Part shown: one piece after another, positions 25,465-41,184 of the stretch
How the letters are laid out: the number at the start of each line of letters is the position of its first letter
Numbering within the stretch: the stretch's first letter is position 1
Source: Antennarius striatus
Lineage: Eukaryota > Chordata > Actinopteri > Lophiiformes > Antennariidae
Direction of reading: 5' to 3'
NCBI RefSeq assembly: GCF_040054535.1
Contig: NC_090787.1
Coordinates: 15,659,501 to 15,723,500 of the forward strand
Length of the DNA: 64,000 bases
Translations under genes and position numbers: made by a program
Notes under the pieces: model-generated
What the model was told of the DNA's origin: nothing
Databases searched by the model: none
What the model saw: the letters and a program-made list of their open reading frames with translations, nothing else

Positions 25465-28109
25465 ATTAAAGTAGCTTTTTTTTTCTTGTGGGTTTTTTTT
25501 TTCTTTTCTTTTTTCATATTTGAGGATAACTTGCAATTATGTGTTAGTGGCTGGGAGGAGAAACTAAATCTGCTTTCTATTTCAAGTAACCTTTGATTTC
25601 AATTAATCTTCACATGATATTATGAGTTACACATTTGGTTTAGCTTAGGTTTCATTGTTTCAGTTCATGGTTAACGCAAATGGAATTCACTCCTGATTTT
25701 TTTTTCAACATGTAACAAGAACAGAGTTTGTCCCTTGCTGTAAATATCAAAACAAAACCACAAAACAAAACATTCTAAAAAAGACACTATCTAATATACA
25801 AGTACAATACGGCCAAATACACACCGGATTAATAAAATTAGAATAGAAGAGTAAGCTAAATTGTCATCTCTTTATTCCAGTCTTAATTCCACATTACCAC
25901 TAGTCATCTGCATCACCAAACTGAGCAGATCATTGGGTGCATTATGCAGAAAACGGTTTATCAGCCTTGAGCTGGTAGCCTCGAGCGGGGAGGACAAGTG
26001 GCCACAATGGTTCGAATTTTTCATAGAATTTCATTGAAACTTGCAGCCTTGCAGCATCAGCTGGCCAAAAACACAACCTGAGACAATTTATTTAAATTTA
26101 TAAAAAAACGTTTGGGAGCTGCAAAGGGTTTAAAAAGGTTTTTTGATACATTTAAGAAGTTGCAAAACCTATAGTTCTTTCCTTAAAATCCCCTTTCGGT
26201 ATTAATATTTTTTGGTTCTTGTTCTTGAACATAATAGACCGCTAATTGCATTTAACATGGAATGTATCTGTCTGCAGTTTCATCATCTCACATGCACACC
26301 AACATGAGTTTATCATTATTGCATTGTTTCACAGCAGAAGTTTTGTTTTGCATTTTCCAGCTCCCCTCACGCTACTTTGTGCTTGTTTGAACAAAATGGA
26401 AAATAGTCAACATCCCTTTTAAAAAATGACATCCATGGTGTCATCTGGTGAGCATAAAAAGCAAATTCAGCATGGTGTCCAGCGCTTGTTATTGAAGATC
26501 CATGCAGGAAGGATGAGAAACACAAGAAAACACATGCACACTCTGAAATACACACTCACCGTGCAAATAAACCCTAGGGTGCCTGATAATTACAGCATCT
26601 ATTTAAGCAGGTGGACTCCTCAGATGGCTATATGTAATTCACAGCATGCAGAGGGAAAAAAAATCAGTCTTTCTGCCCTTTCTTTTCAGAATTCGACATG
26701 GTGCTGTGTTCAGAGCCTCAGACTGTCCTTCTTAATCACTCTTTAATTACTCCTCACTGGAGCATGCACACCAGTGGTGGTTTGTTTCTGAAATACTTAA
26801 ATCTCAAGAGGCACTGAGCATTAATCTTTCTGTTGCTATAGAGAAAACCTGTTTCTACACTGGGATTATGATAATGGTGACAGCTGTAGAATCTGACTGC
26901 TGGAGGAATATAAAATGCTTCATAGATTAATGATGTAACACTCTGCTTACAGCAGAAATCCCACAGGAGTATTAACAGCAGGTACCCGGGTAGCTCACCT
27001 GCTAGAGTCATCAGCACCAGCAGCATGCTTCTTTATCAACCTCTCTCTTCCTCTGGCTCACTTACTGCCAACTCTAGGATGTCTTATCAAAAAAAAAAGC
27101 CCAGCATTATCTTTTCAAATATATTTTGAATTGCTTTGTAATACAGGAAAACGGGGAAAAAATAGAGAATTGATAATTGCTAATAACATCATGGCACATT
27201 CACTTTTATGGTATCTTAATATAGCAATCTATTTTTGTTTTTTGTTAGACAAGTCTTAATTCATATTTTTAACAGATTTTTAAATAAACCAACACCCGTA
27301 GGTTGCTGATGTGAATGGTTTTGCATATATAAATGGATGAGTTAGACTAAATACTAAATTGTCATAAAATTGAATTGTTTGAATGCTGTTATATAACTGG
27401 ACTGGGTCTCGTCCTTGTTGACTGTCTAAATATGTTGCATGGAGGACACTGATCACCTGTGCTGATGTATACCAACAAATAATTTAAGTACAACATCTAC
27501 TGTGGAAACTCCAACTCTACTGTAACAACTAAGGTCATAAATTAGTCCCTCTTTAAGGTGACTATACAATACAAAAGTTTAGAGTCTATGAGCTGGGTAT
27601 CTCATTTCAAAGTTGGTCCTGTCCATTGTATTGTTGCATGAACTTCTTGCAAAAACCTTTTTGGTTGTTCCTCTCTTGTACAGTCGAGACAGGGCCATGA
27701 ATAAATTCCTCAAACTCTGCCTTTTGTAACTATGACTGCATGAAGCTGCAAACAGCACATCTGAAAATTACAATTGTAACAATCAATAGTACTGTAATAA
27801 GTAAGTAGTAAATCTTCACATTTTCTTTACAAAATTGAAAAACCATTCTGCCCCTGTTTTGTAGACTTTTCACCTAATGGAATGCCACAGATAACTAAAC
27901 CTGGATGCTCCTGTGTTGCAGGCTATCCTAACAACTATAACTTATATACCTCATTGGTGCTGAAGCTTCTAACCAGCCAAGAAGAGCCTTCAAATTAAAC
28001 TCTATTGAGCCCCTAAGATGGATTCTTAGGCTTATTTTACACACGCACTGTTGGCAGTGGGGATTTAATGTTGAAAATGGAAGGCAGACAATCATTCACC
28101 AGCGTTATA
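25465..28109. other. Intergenic, no gene recognised
   Basis: The only structure I could name is at 26974-27025: CAGGTACCCGGGTAGCTCACCTGCTAGAGTC. It resembles the 5' half of a tRNA-derived SINE (box-A-like TAGCTCA..TGCTAGAG) cut off after about 50 bp. Confidence 0.4.
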
Positions 28110-29299
<1,190 letters not shown>

Positions 29300-29458
29300 C
29301 GCAGAGGAGGAGGAGGAGAGACTGACGGACGCGAATTCCTCTCGGCGCCTCAGATTTCTTGAATCCTCGGATCTCCTCCTGCTCGCCTCCCCACAAACGT
29401 TCAGCAGATCCCTTCCTCCCGGCAGATTCCTGAGTGGAGCGGCTTTGTCTACAAAATG
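29300..29458 (+). other. fstl1: fstl1 exon 1 (5' UTR, ends in ATG)
   Basis: The exon ends at a donor GTGAGA at 29459. Its last three bases are ATG (29456-29458), and the next exon opens with ATG as well, so the spliced message reads ATG-ATG in frame. The left limit is an estimate. No other coding is expected, because the signal peptide is entirely in exon 2. Confidence 0.65.
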
Positions 29459-29563
29459 GTGAGACAGAAAAGTAGCTTTTATTCCCAAGTTTTCTCATCC
29501 TGGATGAGGAGGGGGAAACTCTTCCCATCGCTAAAGCTGACTTTACTCTCTTCTGATGTCCAG

Positions 29564-29620
29564 ATGTCGAGAAGTGTTGCTGTGCTCCTTCTGCTGGCCG
29601 TCGCTGTTTGTAACGGGGAG
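29564..29620 (+). CDS. fstl1: fstl1 coding exon 1: signal peptide
   Basis: Encodes [19 protein letters not shown], a typical secretion signal with cleavage expected near CNG|E. Acceptor CAG at 29561-29563, donor GTAAGT at 29621, phase 0. If translation starts at the ATG ending exon 1, one extra Met is added in frame. Confidence 0.95.
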
Positions 29621-30853
29621 GTAAGTTCGGTTTAAACGGATTTAAACATAAAATGCGGTTTAAACATATATTTTTTAAACGTTTAAAGCAAATCTCGCTT
29701 GTCTTGAAACGTCTCGGCGCGAATGTGTCCGTCTCCACAACAGTAACACCGCAGCTTTGTCCACGGGAGGAGAAAACATCTGGAAATAATAATCTGTGGA
29801 CCGACACAACGTGTTGCGATGAAAACCAGGCATTTAAAAGCGCATGTAGCCCAGTGTGAGTGGATTGTTACAGTATTGTCCTCCTAGGGATCCGTTGCGC
29901 CAGTGCTGTTGGCACTCTGCGCAATTATGAGCTTCATTCTGGAGACAGTCAGACGCACAGTTGAAATAAATGCCTCCAGCCCCCCCCCAACAGAAAAATA
30001 ATTATTGATCTAGTTGTGCACAATATTAAGAAATTATGTGTAACGAGTCATAACTTTAAAAAGCATATAATGTAGAACAGATAAGCAAAAACAACCAAAA
30101 AAGAATGGGAAAAAAAAAAAGTAATCAAACCCTATATTTCAAGAAAACAGTTTAAAAGGATGTGGCAAAATTTTAAAAAGCAAAAAAAAAAAAAAAAAAA
30201 AAAAAGCAAAAACCTGCATTTCTTGTAAAAGTGGTGCAGAAAAAAAGAGGACAGTAAAATTGAAATACCTGAAAATGAGAAGTCATGACTGTAGATTTGT
30301 GGAGGAGTATTGTAATACAGTCCTTGTTTTTTGCTCAGACCCTGCTAACATCATTACTTTGCCTTAAGCAGTTGCATTTTTTGCTGCTCTGAGCAATATC
30401 CATGTAAAATTGCTTTTTACCTCTCAGTCCTGATTCTGAGCAGCCAGACACTCTTGATATGACATGTTTCTGTTGTGTAAGCTATATTTGAAATACATTT
30501 AAATGGATTCAATTCTCTGTATGGAAGCAGTGTTCTTGTCTCCGGTGACACCATGAACAACCATGTTTACTGAGGGGATTGTGGCAATGGGGAGCTAAGG
30601 TCATGATGGTGGTCATACATGCCTGTTAGTAATAGAATGAGTTAAATAAAGCATAAAGCTTCCTGGAGTATCAGCCAGCAGGTATTACATATTTGAACTA
30701 AATCACCTGTTATAACACATTCTGCAATGTTGGTGCAGAAATGATATATTGCGCAGCCATGACACAAATAATTCACTTTGATATATGTGAGCTGAAACAA
30801 ACTCATTTTAAATCCTGCTGGACTACACAGACACACACATACACACACACACA

Positions 30854-30944
<91 letters not shown>

Positions 30945-33900
30945 ATATCTTATGGTGGAGCTTTTAATTTACCAGACTACCGGAGTGACACGAGAGCGAC
31001 AGACAGCTGTGAAAAGAAAAGAAGGAAGAATCTCCAAGTTGATGACCCCCTCATCGTCAACATTGGCTACAACTGGCAGCTGCTCAAATGGCAAAGTGTG
31101 TTTGGGTGACAATTTAATAGAGGCAGTGTGTTTGTCTGTGTACTCAGGGGCCGTGAGAATACTCACCTTATGGGCGTTGAGTCGCAGCGCTAAGTGGTCC
31201 AACTTCAAAGTAAACACAGAGATAATGTGCTGTTAGATTAGCTGGCCTTATGTCACAGATGGAAGACCACCTCCAATTTTCTGAACTCTGTGAGAAAAGG
31301 AATTTCAAAAAAATGTCAAAGTATTGCTTTAAGGAACAGAAACACAAGAGCGTGGTTGTTGATGGCCTTTTACCGTGACTGAACACAGCTGTTCAACACC
31401 TGGCTTTGTGTTTACACCTCTGCTGACCCGCACAACAGTTCAAGTCTAATTAGAGGATGGACTTTCAAATGCTGTAGCGATAACACATGTGAAGCACAAG
31501 ATGCATCAATCGTCTGTCATTACTCCTTGGTATTCGTGTTCCTCTCTTACCTCTCGCTGTTGTTCTTCCCTTCACCCACCGGCTGGTGAAATGTGCTGTC
31601 GTTTGGCTTCATGAGCGTGATCTGTGAGGTATGGCATACTGAAGACGACACACACAGCTGAGTCTGTTGAGCGACTCCACCAGGTCAATGGGAAGGCATT
31701 AGAAAAATCTATTCTGCAGGTAATTACCCTGATAATATAAGGGCTGTTGTCTGGCTATGGGGCTTAAACTGGCATTCCACTGTGTTTTGTGGAGGAGGTC
31801 AACAAGTCAGAGCAAAGCTATCACAAGAGTGGATCAGATGAGCCTACAGGGTGTGTGAATGTCTTTAAATCTCTTAAAACATAGAGAAAGATAGACACCA
31901 GTCTGCTTCTGTTGTGCATGAATTGTGTTTGCTTTCTGATAAAGGAATCAAAATCTGGATGCTAACTCCTGATTTTTTATGGAAGACCGTGTCTGTGCAT
32001 CCCGAGGTGGGAAATAGACAAGACAGTTCATCTTGTAAATAATTGCTGGGATGTTATTCAGGAGTTTCACATGCAAAGGAGGTCAAGATGCAGACTGAAG
32101 TCTGAAGAGTTTGCAGCCCTGGGAGAATGTGCACATTCTCCAGCATATAAACAGAGAGGAGTGATTACATTTCCATCTTCATGGCGTGTGATGTTATTGC
32201 ATTATCAGCTATGGTGCCAGAGTGGAATGACACAGTGGCTAAAGACATTATCTGCTCTCGCTCTGGAGGAAGTGAGGCCAACAAATAAACAGCAAACAAG
32301 CTCTTCTTTCCTCCCAGACGGCCTGTAGCTGGTAAAGAAAAGAAGACTGGTTGAAGGAGGAGCAGGAAAACGAGAAAAAATCAGTTCTGTCATTAGAGGC
32401 GAGGGAATGACACGCCCCTCTCTGATTGGTTCGGCATGACAGTGACATTTCTCAATTTGTTTTTCTCTGCGCTAACACTCGTGAGCTTCTCTAGTGAATG
32501 ACAGCGACGCACCAGCAATCTATTCACTGAACCATTCGCCTGCTGACCTCATCTTCAACATTTGATGACACCATCGTCTACCAGAGCTAAGATTGCAGCT
32601 GTGAATTGGAAGGTGGATTATTTTTACCCTTACTGAATATGGTAGATCCATCTGCTGGAGGGGGTAACAGAGTCCAACAGAGTGTTGTTTAATGTGACTC
32701 ACGCTGTTTACTCATTCATTACACTATTCTACCCACTGATCACCGCTGTATGAAATCTCAAGCCATGGCGTAAAACTATTCCTCTTCATTTTGCTCCAGG
32801 CATGATATTAAATTTCAAAAAAAGTGTCATCATTAATGATTAGGAGAAGTTACCAGCCTTGCAAACAAAACATCCTATCTACAAATGGACATTTAGAACA
32901 ATTTTGATCCAATTTGTTATAGACAACAGATGAGTTAGGGGGTGTGTCAGTGTCATTCAGAGCCAATCAGAGCCGAGTAGGGTGCGTTACGACTTCCCCA
33001 TAGTAGGATAGACAAAGGTAGGCTGACTGACTGAGCCACAGGCTTTCAAGCTGCCTGCCATGTTGCCATGTTGATGCCTGTTCTCTTACATACAAGGTGG
33101 TCTAAAAATATCTGGCCAGGTGTAGGGAACATGAGGGGACGCTGTGTCCTCTGCAGGCCTGCTCTAATTACTGGAGCCCAGCATCCAGCCATGGATCCTG
33201 CACAGGGATTGTGGAGGGCAGTGAGACAGAGTGATGTAAAACAGAAAGGAGACAGAGCCACAGTCATGCAATTATAGCAGAAAAGATTGGGGGGAGGGGG
33301 GTTTGAGGTGAGGTAAGGCTTTCTATTTGGTGAGGGGGTTGAAAGAAAGACGTAGGGGTGTGTGCTGCATTTCATGTCCCTGCAGTGTGTAGTCTTCACT
33401 CTTGGCTTGGCATTAAAGCAGTCCTCATTTAGCTTAGCAGCTCCACTCGTGTCTTATCATTACCGGCACTCAACGCTCAAAGGCATCACACACATGAATA
33501 AACAGGCAAACAGCCACACACGGCAGTCAAAAGGTTGGTGTTTAAGAGATAATGTCTCACGCTACCTTACACCTACGTGCTAAAAGTTCAGTATGAGTGG
33601 GTTTGAGTCAAGGAAAGAGACGGGAAGACGCATTGTCAATAAAACGTGTGTGTCTACGTTGTTCAATTCATCCACATAACACAAACATCTCATAAATGGG
33701 CTCATTCACACGGTTGAACTCTAAAATGGTTTATGTGTCACTATATATCATACAGTATTGTTCCAGGTGTTTTATTACCCAAACCCCTACAGATGAAAAC
33801 ATTCCAGGGTCACAATAAAACGAAAACACAAAGTAGAAGAGGAAAAATGACCAAATAGACAGTGAGATAAAGTTATGATCAATAAGCATGACTTTATACA

Positions 33901-36900
33901 CATGATAAATATTTTTGTTGTTGTAACTGAGTCTGTTGATTTTTAATCTTAAAATGATAAAAGGCCGTTTGATTCAGATCTCTCTGTGTCTAAGGTTTTC
34001 ATCTTTGTAGAGCTCAATTTATCTGTGTCCACTGCATGAAAACAACACACAGTCGTCTACATAGACTGGACGTAGAAGACTGTTTGCATTTTTGCTCAAA
34101 ATATATTGAGCAAAGAAGCTGTAGGTTTGTCATGGGTTCCCAGTAAACTGTGGGAATGAATGAGACACAAACGAGCCTCAGTTAGCCCTGATACTGGCCT
34201 CAGAGACGGAGCAAAGAGCAGGGAAACGGATCTCCCCATTCTCCTGGCCTGAGTTTTACCCGGGCCCTCCCTCTCTCCCTTCCTTTTCCCCCCTCTCCTT
34301 TCCTGCCAGCGGAAAAAAAAGTGCCCAGAACAGAGCAGGGTGGTGGGGCAGGGACAGGAGGGTGGGAGAAAAAGTTAGTCAAGACTTTTGAGAGAAAATT
34401 ACAGGACCAGGAATTAGAGGGTAAAGTGTACGTTATATTGACAGAAATGACAGCATCAGTATTTTGTGCAGGAATGGATGAAGTTTGGATGGATGAAGAC
34501 AGAACAGTCTTGTATGGGACTGACATGGTCAGGGGGGGGGACCAGGGACATTTTGGTCAACATGCCCCAGAGTAGGGAAGGCCAGGGTGGGGCTGTGTTT
34601 ATAGCACTTTATGCTCTCCAGTGACGTTTTAACTGCTAGCAGATGTGGCTCTACCCAGACTGTGACTAATTTCTTGCCTTTACTTCAGCCTCTTGCTTAC
34701 TTTGTCTAAATTTCTCTGTTTTGTTCTTTCTTTTCCTCCCTTCTTTGCTTTGTGCTTCTTTCTGTCCACCTTTTGTTTCTTGTTACATTCCAGCTCTTGA
34801 ACGCTGGGACTGGTGGGTGTAAGTCCAGACTGGGATGACATCACCATCCTGTCCATTGGTGCATTCCATTCACACTGCATAAGATTTAGAAGAGAAGAGC
34901 GAAAAATAACAGGCAGCTCTGAAGAAACTGGTCTTTATTATAGCGCCCTTTTGTTCCTGCTGGTTTAAACTCAAATCTGGCCCCTCAGGGGGTATCTGAG
35001 ACCACCCGCAGACAGCTCATGCTATCTCGACACCCTCAAATTAGACCAATTCTGGCCTCATTATTCCAAGGACATCATCAACACACAGAATGTGTCATTA
35101 TGGTGATTTAATGTGTTTCTCAGTCGTCTCATTTCTGGAGGCTGAAGCACAGAGGAAATGATAGTCAACCTGATATGATATGATATGATATGTATGGACA
35201 CATAAATGAATAAACTCAAAGGGAAGCATTGAGGGCAGATTCTACATCATATTGGAACGATTCAAAAGTAGACCCGATGGTGGTTTGTCATGTTCATCCC
35301 CTGTGAAATAAATTCCTTGAAGTAGAAATCCGTAGAAAATGGTGTAAGGACACTGCCTGGTAGAAGAGTGGTTCTCATTCTCCGTCAGCTGTGTTCCACT
35401 TCTCTGGTGAGGCCAGGTTAAACAGAGAGATTTGGGAGGGAGGTCTTGGACAGAAGTAGACGAGCTGCTTGGCTTGAGTTCTCCCTGTTGTTTTGGCTGC
35501 TGGCTGCGAGCCCACATTTCATGGAAGCTGACGAGGGTTGGAGAGCAGACAGAGAGGGAAGTGCTGGAGAGGGGGAGAGCAGGGGCACCTCTCTGACCTA
35601 AATACTAGGGAGATTTTGGCTCAAGATGAACTCTGTCAGACCCAAGCTGGGGCACAGCATAGCTTTGGAATGTAACCCCCTACCTCCTGATCCCGTCTCC
35701 TGTCTGCATCCCTCACCCTCACCTCTTTTACCCATCCAGTGTAGCTCGATAGATAGAGATCGTGAGGGTAAAGTTGCCTCGTTGTTCTCACATTTTTCAA
35801 TCTATCTGTCCGTCTTAGACTCTGTGCTGCGACATGATGCGGGGAAATGGGAGTTTAGATATGAAATGACAACATTCAAGACTGGAAAAGAGGTGAAACA
35901 AATAGCATAGCATTGTTACAGCAAACTAATTCCACATGAGTTTCATTCCAAAATATTAACAGGAATATTTTACTTAGAAATATAAACCTATGAGTTGCCA
36001 AATTTCCTCTTTAATCATTCTGCAGAGACACACTAGCTCTTTAGGACTTTAAGCTTAACAAAACTAGGTTAGTTCAGCTTGTTTTGTATTTCATCAGTAC
36101 AAGAAAAAGTATCTTCCAAAATTCCTTTTCTTCCTTTTAACAAAGCAACATGAGTTGAAATAAACTATAATACTTTTTTACTTTTCTGTAATCTTTGCTG
36201 CTCATAAATGTTAGCTAACAAAATCACTAATGTAGACAGATTAATGCCTTCAGGACACAGTTTGGAGTTTAGAGCAGACTGACTTGACTGCTTTATTCCT
36301 CAGCATCTTTGTTATAGCTCATTAATGACTTCAGAATTTTTTTTATATTTTTTTTTGTGGTAGGCTGCCAGAGAAAACATCTGAGCAGTTTTAAATTTCT
36401 GAAATCAGTCATTATTTTTGTTTTGCTTGATTTGGTTGTCATTATTTTGGCAGTATTCACCCTACTGCATAAAACAAAAAACACATTTAACATGATTAAA
36501 TTGTTGTGTTTTTGCTCAGATTTTATAGATTTTGCTGTGACGAATCTGAGGGAAACAGATGGAAGTTTATATCATAAATAAACTGAGCAAAAACATTCAT
36601 CTTTATCCCCCATGCTGTGATAATTTTGTTTAAATGTTTGAGCTTATCAAAAAGTGTACATTTTTCTCATAAAACATATATATTTATATTCATGCTATTA
36701 AAATGTTATATTCAGTGTTATAATCTTTGCATTTGCTGGTGGTTACATCCTGAATTCCATACCATAAATCAGCCCTGTAATAATTCCTCTATTATAATTA
36801 AGATTATCCTGCCTACATATTGTTTAGGTTGTTGTGGTGTCTGTGGCACAGAGGTTGTCTACTTCTCAGAAGGTTGTGGGTTCGATCCAAGCCTGTGCAG

Positions 36901-39900
36901 TCTACACCTTTCACATTGCGTCCAACATCACCATAAAGCACAACCACATCAGCATGCAAAGAGGCTCAAGCCAATGTGAAAGCAGTTAATACTGGTGTGT
37001 TACTGAGTAGCATTTTTATGAATTTCCATGTGTATAATCAACAGATCGAGCTGATTTAAATGAATATTGGTTATGAGAAGTTTAGCGTTTCTTATATTTT
37101 TTTCCATTGTGCTGTTTGTCATGGAAGGTATATTAGAGACAGTGTTTACAGTCCATAAATCAATGTTTTCTGTGCTAATGAGGGGCTAGGTGCATTATGG
37201 GAATAGGATTTGTGGTGGCTCTATTGTGACACCCACAGGAGAGAAGCATTGATTGGCCCTGTAGATCAATGATGCATCACATGGATACACACACACAAGC
37301 ATGAAACAAACATAGAGCATTCACTTGAAGGTGGATAGGCTCCATTAGTCTGCTGTTCTGTGCACTAACCAATGAAAAGGACACGCTGATAGATGTGCTA
37401 ATAGGGTTTTTATGTGTTATGTGCAGATGTAGCCTTGTTGTTGTGGTGCTCTGAGCACCCTCATCAGCTGTAGATAATCACGTTTTAATTTATTTAAATG
37501 AAGCAAGAAGACTTTGGCCTTTAACTTTCGTCTGCTTCGGTTGTCAAGGGAGAAAATAACTTCAAAAGTCAGCCTCTCCTCCATTATCCACACCAGCTAC
37601 CTGTTTCTCTGTACTCAGACTCCCTGCTGAGGTTCCTCCTCTTACTCTTCCTCTCTCTGTTCATTCATGTTCCGCTGCAACCTCTGCACAGTTGGTCGTG
37701 GATCACTGGCATGTCTTTTGGTGATAGGGGCACAATACTGGGAATAATAGAGATAATGAAAGTGCTGCAGACTTAAAGGCAAAAACTATGCACACATGGT
37801 TTCATGAACTACCTCTTGAAGTATTTTGATCTCAAAATAAATAAAATAATTTTAATATTGCAGTGGGAGAGAAACTGCAGTAGTGAAATAAAAATGATCT
37901 TGCGAGTGGATGAAATGTGGACATATCAGTGCTTGACGTTTGACTCTGTAAATCTCTGTTGTGCTTTACCTGTCGCCAGACCCACACCCGCTCTAACTGT
38001 TTTTAAATGGGAAAGAAGGAAGTAAAGTCGCATTTGTCAGCTTTGATGAAAATATACGCTTCTGAAAAAAGCTGGCATTTTGGACAGGCTTCGTAAATAT
38101 AAAGTTACTCGTTCTGAAGAGTTTAGGCTTTCAAAAAAAAAAAAATCCGAAACTAACATGATGGTAAGTCAGAACACTGTTCTGTTCTGCATTTGTCCTC
38201 CCCAATGGTTCAAATATATTTTGTACAGAGCTGAGAAATTCATCATTGTCAGGCATAACAGTTCTGAGAAGAACAATTAGCATCCGCTGATAAGCAATAA
38301 TTAAATTAGAAAAGACAACTATTGTGCTATCAAGGAATCCATCATGTGCTTTGACATTCAGTTAACGTATATTTTGAGGGACAGGTGATCACAAATGTTA
38401 GCAACATAATTCCAAATCTGAACATTAGGTTAGGAGCATGGAAGGGTTAAATATGCAGATTGTCATTGTAAACATTATTATCTACAATATACACATTCAT
38501 GATTATTAAAACAAAACTTAATCTGGTGCCTTACCGGTTCATTAACTAAAAAAATAGCAACACATTTAATTTCTAACATACAAACATTCAGTGAAACATC
38601 ATTTCCTATAATTAGTTTACACTGAATCGCACCTCGCATGCTGGTGGCTCTTATCACCATAGTAACACAACAACAGCACTAATGGATTAATTTATTCATT
38701 CCAAATTGGAATTTCAAATTCCAACCCGTGGAATAATTTCTTGTATTATTTGTAATGTAGTGATGTGAATTCTATCTTAATATATGTTCAATATATGTGT
38801 GATCTAATAATATATACATTTTTTTTCAAGTGTTGCTTAACCATTTTAGAAAAAATGTTAGTTCACTGTTCGTCAAACCTGCTGTACGCTAACCATGTAT
38901 AAGAAAAAACCTTCACAAAACATTCCATTGTGGCACTTTAGAAGGTTGGCAGGGTTTGCAGGGTTATTGATGCAACAAGCAAGCAGCCAAGTACCGGTAA
39001 CTAAGTTCCAAGGAGAGACCATGTTTCAATGCATTTTGGTTGAAATGCAAAAATGTGATAAAAGCAAGCCATCCAAAGTGAGGAGATTATTATTATTGTG
39101 GAATTTTCCTCTGTTATCTTAAAGAACTCCAATATCTTTGTTTTGTGGGATCTAAATATGAAAGTTATTACTAGGATAGAAACTTGAGTTCCTTTTAAAC
39201 ATGTGACCGTATGTCTTTGAACAGGCTGGTAAGATTGACATGAGATTCTCGTCTATCATTGTCTGTACTCATGAGAGTTAAATAATTAAACGTCTACACT
39301 GATACTGACTATCTAACATGTTTTCTGATACAGTACTTACTAGCCAACAGATATTCTGAGAGTCCCTATCTAACATTTACGTTGATTCTCATGAGCTGAC
39401 GTATGACTTCCTTGCTAATCTATTTGCTGATAGCTAACTGTAATATGTGCTGATACGACCAGCTCTTATTGACCAGCTAACATTTACAAGAAGATTTTAT
39501 TGGTGTCGCTCTTGGATCAAGTGGTAACGATATGTCAAAGAAAAGAAACAGATATTTTCTGGAATTTTGTAAAAGCAATTATTAGGCACTATTTTGCTCC
39601 CTTCAAAATCATATTATACTTGCTCACTCTCCCAATTAGAATATTAATCTAAAGTGAAACCATCTGTCTCAGCTTTCCTGACTAGACCAGTCCTTTGCGA
39701 TCTCGGTGTTTATTTTGTCTTACCTGCCATCTGTTGCTTCTCCTGTCATGAGACGTCTTTGTCATGAGTGAGTTTATGTGCTGGTAATGCAAAAAAAAGC
39801 ATGAAGTTTTCCTTGATTTCATTGGTGGCTTGTTTAGAGATGTTGAATGCTGAGAATCTATGAAATGGCAATGAATTTCCAAAAACTTTTTTCGTGCAGA

Positions 39901-41135
39901 AGATTGTCTTTTGTATGACATTCCCCTTTTTGTGCAACGGAGTCCAATCACATGGATGTCTTGCCTAGCACTCACTCGCACCACACACACCTAGTCTCTT
40001 CTAGTATACAAAGCTTGTGTGGACTCACTTGAAGGTTTTTTTTAAATTTTTTTTTGCAATGAGAGATGTACTCAATAATGCCTGGTCTTACATCAAGATA
40101 TCACCATTGACGACACATCCATTATATAATGGAGCATGTCCACACACTCCTGTTCATGGCAACAATGAAAGGCACATACAGGCGTGATTTATGGCACCGT
40201 AAGACAGCCCCAACACCCCGGAGAAATGAAGGTTGTAGTGTCATTTGCTTTGCCCACTGTTGTCTGTGTCGATCTTAAAATCCGAACATACCCCGCTGTG
40301 ATCTCATTATGGGTTTGGCTCCATTTGCTTTTACTGATTGACACTTCTGTGATCTTGCCACAACAGGAACCCATTCATGCTCTCACCATAGCAACAATCC
40401 ACTTGAATCAGCTGAAAAAAAGGGTGATGTACGTCCCTTTTAATTTGCAAAATGTCATGAAACCTTTGCTGGTTCTGCTCAGAGGGAGACAGACAGACTG
40501 AGCTCTACCGTTACACCGGATTAATTTCAGAGGTCCATCTATTATTCATGTCCTTATTGGTGGTTTCTACAGGTTTCAACAGGATTCCAGCCCATCTGTG
40601 TCTAACAAACTAAATTGTCCAACATGCTCTGAGCCAAAGGGATTGCTTTGAAGATTTTCCATGACCTCAACTTTAAGTGTGTGTGCATGGGAGTGTTTAA
40701 ATCTTGCATAGAAGTCTCTCTCCTCTCAACACTGTGGGGTTAAAGCTGCTGCTCTGTGATACTTCCATGCAACTGCCTCCCCTCGTCATTTCCATCACGT
40801 CATATTTTATCATTACTGAGCTTATTAGATTTCGATCACAATGTCCCTGCTTTGTTTTTAACCTACATACCAGAACCTGAACTCATAAACACGCAGCAGC
40901 TTGGAATCCAGCTCACGTGTCCTGATGTACAGAAGGCCAGCGCTCCGTCTGCCTCTTACAGGAAACAGCAGCTTATGCTGGGTGGGGTGGGGGGGTAGTC
41001 TAGAGGAGAAAAATTTCATGGGTATGGGAGTATGGGAATTGGCCCAAAGGAAAACACAGCTCAGACTCCAGATGTGGAAACACCCTTCACAGACACAAAC
41101 ACCCACACACACACGCACGCACACACACACACGCA

Positions 41136-41184
<49 letters not shown>

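Noticed and set aside
36835..36900. A genuine tRNA gene
   Set aside because: Box B is good, but the acceptor and anticodon stems do not pair well by eye. A SINE head is more likely.
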